NCBI GenBank assembly: GCA_023715865.1 | Contig: JAMBOW010000001.1 | Span: 1,550,001 to 1,614,000 of the forward strand | Reading direction: 5' to 3' | Source: Neobacillus mesonae | GTDB lineage: Bacteria > Bacillota > Bacilli > Paenibacillales > Paenibacillaceae | Length of the DNA stretch: 64,000 nt | Shown: positions 60,507 through 64,000 of the stretch, piece after piece | Numbering within the stretch: position 1 is the first letter of the stretch | Layout of the letters: each line of letters starts with the position of its first letter | Program-made: the position numbers and the translations under genes | The notes under the pieces: model-generated | The model's database searches: none | The model's input: the letters and a program-made list of their open reading frames with translations, nothing else | Told to the model about the DNA's origin: nothing

Positions 60507-60649
60507 TTCAAACTCTCCTTACTAAAAATTATGTAAAATGCCGTTTCACCGATTCTTTTCAGTTCTTCATGCATCTTGGTGATCGTCAATTTGATATAAT
60601 CCGAAATCGTCTGACCCGTTATTATAAGCGTTCCGTCCAAGCCGGTGAC
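60504..60649 (-). pseudogene. Remnant of a Cof-type HAD hydrolase (N-terminal end only)
   Basis: The minus-strand frame reads VVTGLDGTL, ISDYIKLTI and TKMHEEL, which matches the N-terminal DLDGTL...IS..TK..I..L pattern of Cof-type HAD phosphatases. The first aspartate of the DxD nucleophile is Gly here, the frame ends after about 48 residues, and no start or ribosome site precedes it. It is therefore probably decayed and its end reused as the YjbR leader. The similarity is short, so the call is tentative. Confidence 0.4.
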
Positions 60650-60685
60650 GACGGCGGATAATGAATCCAAGTTCTTCACTCGGTT

Positions 60686-61270
60686 TCATTGTCCTTGTTC
60701 CTCCCATAATCTGTTAACCTGAACAAGCCTGTTACCCTCAAATTCAAGCAGGTAAATATCAGGCTTCGACGTTCCAGACCAGAATTCATGGCCATATTGC
60801 GGATCATAATAATTCATAATTGCCGCCATAATGTTGCCATGCGTTCCAAGCACCACGCTTTTTTCTTTATATTCATTTAGTATTTGTTCAATGACGGGTA
60901 TAGCACGCTGCTGGGCTTGACGTGTGGATTCTCCACCCTCAAGTGCGTAATCCAAATCTTCAAATGAAGCTTGGATCGCCCTCTCAAGAACTTCCCAACC
61001 TGATCTATAATCGAGGCCTTCGATTGGCCTTTCCTTAAGCTCTTCATATAGGACTACCTGCAGTCCTTTGGAATCCGCTATCGGCAGAACCGTATCAACG
61101 GCTCTAGTATAGGGACTGGATATGACCAGATCTACTGTAATGGAAGCAAAAATCTTTGCAAGCTCCTGTGCATGTCCGACTCCCTTGTCAGACAAACCTC
61201 TTGTACGTTCTTTCCCATGAATAAAAGGCGATTCTGCATGCCTTACCATATATAGACTCGTTCTCGTCAT
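60686..61270 (-). CDS. Histidine phosphatase (phosphoglycerate mutase-like)
   Basis: This 194-residue protein has the catalytic LYMVRHAESPF (RHG-type motif with His11), ISSPYTRAVDT, EELKERPIEG and the second His in VLGTHGNIMAAI. It belongs to the branch-1 histidine phosphatases, which act on small phosphate esters. GGGGG precedes its ATG. It is upstream of the HAD remnant and may have been its operon partner. Confidence 0.9.
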   Translation of the reverse strand: MTRTSLYMVRHAESPFIHGKERTRGLSDKGVGHAQELAKIFASITVDLVISSPYTRAVDTVLPIADSKGLQVVLYEELKERPIEGLDYRSGWEVLERAIQASFEDLDYALEGGESTRQAQQRAIPVIEQILNEYKEKSVVLGTHGNIMAAIMNYYDPQYGHEFWSGTSKPDIYLLEFEGNRLVQVNRLWEEQGQ

Positions 61271-61314
61271 ATTTAAATACGCCCCCGTTTCTATAATAGC
61301 ACTGGGTAAGCCTG

Positions 61315-61473
61315 TTACTTCTTATCCCATACCACGATAAATAGTGTTGCGAGCGGTCCCAATAGCAATGAAATGAGAAACCAATTTAACCCGCTGCGAT
61401 TTTTGCCTTGGGCAAGGCCTGCGTTGATGAGGGCAAGTGTTCCCCATCCTACGTAAAAACTGCCTTCTTGCAT
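61315..61473 (-). CDS. Small membrane protein (about 52 residues)
   Basis: The protein has one clear C-terminal membrane segment (WFLISLLLGPLATLFIVVW) and an N-terminal GSFYVGWGTLALINAGLAQGKNRSG stretch that may enter the membrane. The ATG at 61473 has ACGAGG ahead; a longer frame from 61518 would begin inside the inverted-repeat block. No known family. The leader contains the first unit of the tandem repeat. Confidence 0.6.
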   Translation of the reverse strand: MQEGSFYVGWGTLALINAGLAQGKNRSGLNWFLISLLLGPLATLFIVVWDKK

Positions 61474-61492
61474 GTGATAACCTCGTTTCTTA

Positions 61493-61684
61493 GGATGAAA
61501 TCTCGTGTGTACTTTCACGAGATTTCATCCAGGATCAATCTTATGTATACATACTCAAGATTTCTTCCAGGCTCATTTCTCGTGTATACATACTCAAGAT
61601 TTCTTCCAAGATCAATCTCGGTGTGTACTTTCCGAAGCTTCATCCAAGCTCAATTCTTGTGCGTACTTAAACACGTTTTCAGCC
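61493..61684. repeat. Tandem array of 38-bp repeats with a 15-bp perfect inverted repeat in the first unit
   Basis: Four imperfect units of 38-39 bases (61501-61538, 61539-61576, 61577-61615, 61616-61653) and a partial fifth (61654-61684) follow one another. Each carries a GT(G/A)TAC(T/A)-like centre and AAGATTTCxTCCA-like flank. In the first unit GGATGAAATCTCGTG (61493-61507) pairs exactly with CACGAGATTTCATCC (61516-61530). The later units keep a shorter, partly decayed pairing. A period of 38 is not a multiple of three, so the array is not coding. It fills the leader of the small membrane gene and reaches the end of the next GNAT gene. Confidence 0.8.
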
Positions 61685-61695
61685 AACCAGTCGTT

Positions 61696-62244
61696 TTACT
61701 GATTTTGAAGGTTATATTCAATCAACCAGCAATCCCTGTAAGAACCTTCATGCCATTCATGCTTAGGAAGAAGCTTTACTTTATGAAAACCACATTTCTC
61801 ATACACTCTTAAAGCTCTCGTATTCCAGGCTTGCGGGTCCATGACAATTCGGTGAGCACCCCGTTCAACCGTCAAATACTGAACCGTCATTTGGATGATA
61901 CGCGTGCCGATCCCTCGGTTCCAAAATGCCGGCTCTCCGATAAATTGATCCATTCCATAAATAACTTCTTCCTGTGAGGAATAACCGTATTTCTTTTTCT
62001 CTGCTTGATCAATCTTATAAAACTGCAAATACCCAATACTTTCCTCGTCATATTGAATAATGCAACCTTCAACGCCGTCTCTGTCCTCATAAAAATGCTG
62101 CTGAACCAGAGGCTCATCATGCACACGGTCTCTTCCTTCATAATACTCAAGTACAGTCGGATCAGACAGCCATTTCAGGAGCAAGTCCTTATCCTGCGGT
62201 ACGAGACTCCTTAATCTCAGTTCATCCTGGTCGCATATGCTCAT
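61696..62244 (-). CDS. GNAT acetyltransferase of the AAC(6')-like group
   Basis: This 182-residue protein has the layout of Acetyltransf_8 aminoglycoside 6'-acetyltransferase-like proteins: LRLRSLVPQDKDLLLKWLSDPTVLEYYEGRD, GYLQFYKID, GIGTRIIQM and HRIVMDPQAWNTRALRVYEKCGF. AGGAGGG precedes the ATG at 62244; the longer frame starts with GTG inside that region. True aminoglycoside activity is not implied. Its stop is close to the tandem-repeat array. Confidence 0.85.
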   Translation of the reverse strand: MSICDQDELRLRSLVPQDKDLLLKWLSDPTVLEYYEGRDRVHDEPLVQQHFYEDRDGVEGCIIQYDEESIGYLQFYKIDQAEKKKYGYSSQEEVIYGMDQFIGEPAFWNRGIGTRIIQMTVQYLTVERGAHRIVMDPQAWNTRALRVYEKCGFHKVKLLPKHEWHEGSYRDCWLIEYNLQNQ

Positions 62245-62265
62245 GCTAAGATTCCCTCCTGGCAC

Positions 62266-63021
62266 CTATACTTCTCCCCAGAAAATTTGCGTATTATATT
62301 CGAAAAACACTTGTCCATCCTGTTGATAGAGGTCAAATATGTCACGCAGTGCATTCATCATCGGTTCATAATTGGGGTGCTCAGGAGAAGGGCTATAGGA
62401 AGAAGAGTTAAGTCTCCCCCTTAAGCCTTCAAAGTCAAAAATCTGTCGATTGGGGAATTCTGCTTCATTAAGCTGTTCATTCTTAAAAAAGGAACGCAGC
62501 ATATCGGCAGTAATATTGGTATGCTTGACCTCATTGTAGTCGGTTCCATACCTGTGAAGGAGCTCATCATATTTCACTAGAAAAGGGGTGCCTTCTGTAA
62601 GACGGGAATTCCACACCAACACCACTTTTCCTCCAGGCTTCAGGATACGATGAAATTCTGCCTTTGCTGCTATTTGATCAAACCAGTGGAAAGATTGAGC
62701 ACATACGATATAATCGATCGAATTGTCCTGAAGGTCTGTTTCCTCCGCAGGGCTTGACTGTACCCTAAATTTCGGATTCCCCGACAGTCTAGCTTCAGCT
62801 GCCTCTCGCATTTCAGCATTCGGCTCCACAGCAATAACTGAACTTCCTCTTGCCAGCAGCAGCTCTGACATAATGCCTGTGCCTGCACCAATATCCGCAA
62901 TAAGACTTGAAGGATTTAAGCCGATCGTTCCATACATGTAATCAAGTGCTTCTGGAGGATAGCTTGGGCGGTATTTTACATACGTATCGACCCGGTTTGA
63001 AAAACGCTCTTTATTATTCAT
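62266..63021 (-). CDS. Class I SAM-dependent methyltransferase
   Basis: This protein of about 251 residues has the SAM motif IADIGAGTGIMSELL, then AVEPNAEMREAAEARL and QSFHWFDQIAAKAEFHRILKPGGKVVLVWN, as in Methyltransf_11 proteins (Tam/YcgJ-like). The ATG at 63021 is used, with AAGGGAAG about eleven bases ahead; 63051 and 63042 are alternatives. It is 21 bases upstream of the GNAT gene, so co-transcription is likely. The substrate is unknown. Confidence 0.87.
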   Translation of the reverse strand: MNNKERFSNRVDTYVKYRPSYPPEALDYMYGTIGLNPSSLIADIGAGTGIMSELLLARGSSVIAVEPNAEMREAAEARLSGNPKFRVQSSPAEETDLQDNSIDYIVCAQSFHWFDQIAAKAEFHRILKPGGKVVLVWNSRLTEGTPFLVKYDELLHRYGTDYNEVKHTNITADMLRSFFKNEQLNEAEFPNRQIFDFEGLRGRLNSSSYSPSPEHPNYEPMMNALRDIFDLYQQDGQVFFEYNTQIFWGEV

Positions 63022-63160
63022 AACAGCGTCACTTCCCTTCATAAGTGTCAAACAATCATATTTAATCTATGTTTATTATACCTTCCATATATGGAATTTA
63101 ATAGTTTATGACAATGATAACAACCATGCAGGATCTTAAGTTCGGAGCACATATATATTA

Positions 63161-63658
63161 CTAAATCAGCTTTGCCATATAGTACTCGTCAATATATACA
63201 CCATTAACCACCAAGGAGTGATGTTTTGTTCCCTCAATGTCAAATCCCATCTTTTGATATAAACCTACAGCTGCCACATTATGTGCCATTACCGTCAGCT
63301 CTATCCGATGTATCTCATGCTCCCTGCACCACTTTTCCATAGCTTGAAAAAGCTGCTTTCCGATACCTCTTCCAGTAAAACGATGTAAAATCCCAATGAC
63401 AACATATGCGGTGTGCTTCTTACGCATTAATTCCGAGCCTATAATACCGAGGTGCCCGATGATCCTCCCCTCATCTACCGCCACTAATATTGTAGAGTGA
63501 CCCGATTCCAGCATTCCCTTTATTCTCTTTTCTTGAGATTCAACGGTTGCTTTTCTTTCACCAGGTTCATACAGCATAAACTCTGTCTCCCGGTCCAGCT
63601 CGTGATTCAGCTTAAATAGCTGGTCTGCATCTTGTATTTGTACCTCTCTAATTTCCAT
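63161..63658 (-). CDS. GNAT family N-acetyltransferase
   Basis: This 165-residue protein has the acetyl-CoA loop RFTGRGIGKQLFQAMEKW and the C-terminal ELTVMAHNVAAVGLYQKMGFDIEGTKHHSLVVNGVYIDEYYMAKL, typical of PhnO/YkkB-like GNATs. AGGGGGATTACAT precedes the ATG. It is 11 bases downstream of the AAA ATPase gene. Confidence 0.87.
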   Translation of the reverse strand: MEIREVQIQDADQLFKLNHELDRETEFMLYEPGERKATVESQEKRIKGMLESGHSTILVAVDEGRIIGHLGIIGSELMRKKHTAYVVIGILHRFTGRGIGKQLFQAMEKWCREHEIHRIELTVMAHNVAAVGLYQKMGFDIEGTKHHSLVVNGVYIDEYYMAKLI

Positions 63659-63669
63659 ATGTAATCCCC

Positions 63670-64000
63670 CTAATCATCTCTAAACAGCTCATTCAACATC
63701 TGCTTTTTATTTTCCAAAAAACGTCGGGTCACCTGATAGTGCTCCGTATCCTCATATTCGATTGGACCAATGGGCGTTTGATCAAAGCTGAAAATCTCAG
63801 CCTCCGGATATCCGAGCAGAACAGGTGAGTGAGTTGCGATAATAAATTGGGCATGCTGTCTTAGATCATAGATGACTCTAAGGAGTGACAGCTGCCGGGT
63901 CGGAGATAATGCTGCCTCTGGCTCGTCAAGTAGATAGACAGCTCTTTGATTCCCAAACCGATGAACGAACAAGCTCAAAAAAGATTCCCCATGCGACTGA
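63670..64000 (-). CDS. AAA family ATPase (COG3910-like), C-terminal part, cut by the window end
   Basis: The frame is open to the window edge and reads SHGESF before VYLLDEPEAALSP, which carries the Walker B and signature region, then ATHSPVLLGYP. This matches the C-terminal part of predicted ABC-type ATPases of the COG3910 group. The Walker A motif lies outside the window. The TTG at 63978 is internal, not the start. Function is unknown; relatives occur singly or in DNA-related clusters. Confidence 0.8.
   Translation of the reverse strand, partial: QSHGESFLSLFVHRFGNQRAVYLLDEPEAALSPTRQLSLLRVIYDLRQHAQFIIATHSPVLLGYPEAEIFSFDQTPIGPIEYEDTEHYQVTRRFLENKKQMLNELFRDD

Noticed and set aside
61501..61684. 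CRISPR array
   Set aside because: Units are directly adjacent without unique spacers, vary between copies, and no cas genes are present.
61505..61812. Repetitive plus-strand frames within the 38-bp array (TFTRFHPG, HTQDFFQ)
   Set aside because: The unit length is not a multiple of three, there is no ribosome site, and the frames run into the antisense of a GNAT gene.

Overview
The window looks like chromosomal DNA of a low-to-mid GC Gram-positive of the Bacillales, most probably Paenibacillus or a close relative. The evidence is strong AGGAGG-type ribosome sites, SigA-like promoters, a c-di-AMP (ydaO/yuaA) riboswitch in front of a cell-wall hydrolase, two lipoteichoic-acid synthase-type proteins, a ccpN/PPDK-regulator pair, PTS fructose genes and a glgC/glgD pair. 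No rRNA, tRNA, insertion sequence, prophage or CRISPR array was found. The organism call is inferred from gene families, not from a marker gene.

Layout. 1-3.0 kb: 3' part of a very long DUF11-repeat surface protein, broken by a frameshift at about 1.28 kb. 3.25-3.9 kb: promoter, c-di-AMP riboswitch and a secreted NlpC/P60 hydrolase. 4-6.3 kb: glgC-glgD (glycogen). 6.6-9.4 kb: an orphan KhtT-N-like protein, a DUF1836 regulator and a CNNM/CBS membrane protein. 9.5-11.8 kb: two single-domain chromate transporters followed by a formylglycine-generating enzyme. 12-13.2 kb: a ROK regulator. 13.3-18.7 kb (minus strand): DUF3891, LTA synthase, LLM oxidoreductase, an IF-3 paralogue and Mn-pyrophosphatase. 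18.9-23.1 kb: ppdK-ccpN-PPDK regulatory protein. 23.3-28.1 kb: small membrane protein, aldo/keto reductase, self-sufficient CYP102-type P450. 28.4-37.1 kb: one apparent operon rhaEW-rhaA-rhaB-rhaR-lutA-lutB-lutC, which would take L-rhamnulose breakdown through lactaldehyde and lactate to pyruvate. 37.4-41.1 kb: two alpha/beta hydrolases and oligoendopeptidase F. 41.2-42.9 kb: hxlA-hxlB-hxlR (ribulose monophosphate formaldehyde fixation). 43.1-45.1 kb: a second LTA synthase. 45.2-48.9 kb: OsmC, lactonase, OYE-type reductase and a divergent SRAP protein. 49.2-54.2 kb: small membrane proteins and four GNAT acetyltransferases. 54.3-59.9 kb: P5C dehydrogenase and the fruR-fruK-fruA operon. 60-64 kb: YjbR, a HAD remnant, phosphatase, a tandem-repeat block, two more GNATs, a methyltransferase and the start of an AAA ATPase cut by the window end.

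Themes. Central carbon handling dominates: glycogen, rhamnose to lactate, fructose, PPDK with its regulators, RuMP and P5C. Several regulatory arrangements can be read directly: a riboswitch whose closing stem sits two bases from the SD; a cre-like site over the predicted rha start point; a 12-bp palindrome just upstream of a weak hxlA promoter; exactly adjacent 20-bp repeats upstream of fruR; and an inverted repeat inside the promoter spacer of the OYE gene. The less expected features are proteins that keep a fold but have lost signature residues (ROK, SRAP, IF-3 paralogue, a Cys-nucleophile hydrolase), an orphan regulatory domain, a hairpin-rich 38-bp tandem repeat, and an 11-bp inverted repeat that would mask a ribosome site only on read-through mRNA. 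No complete undescribed defence or biosynthetic system was seen.
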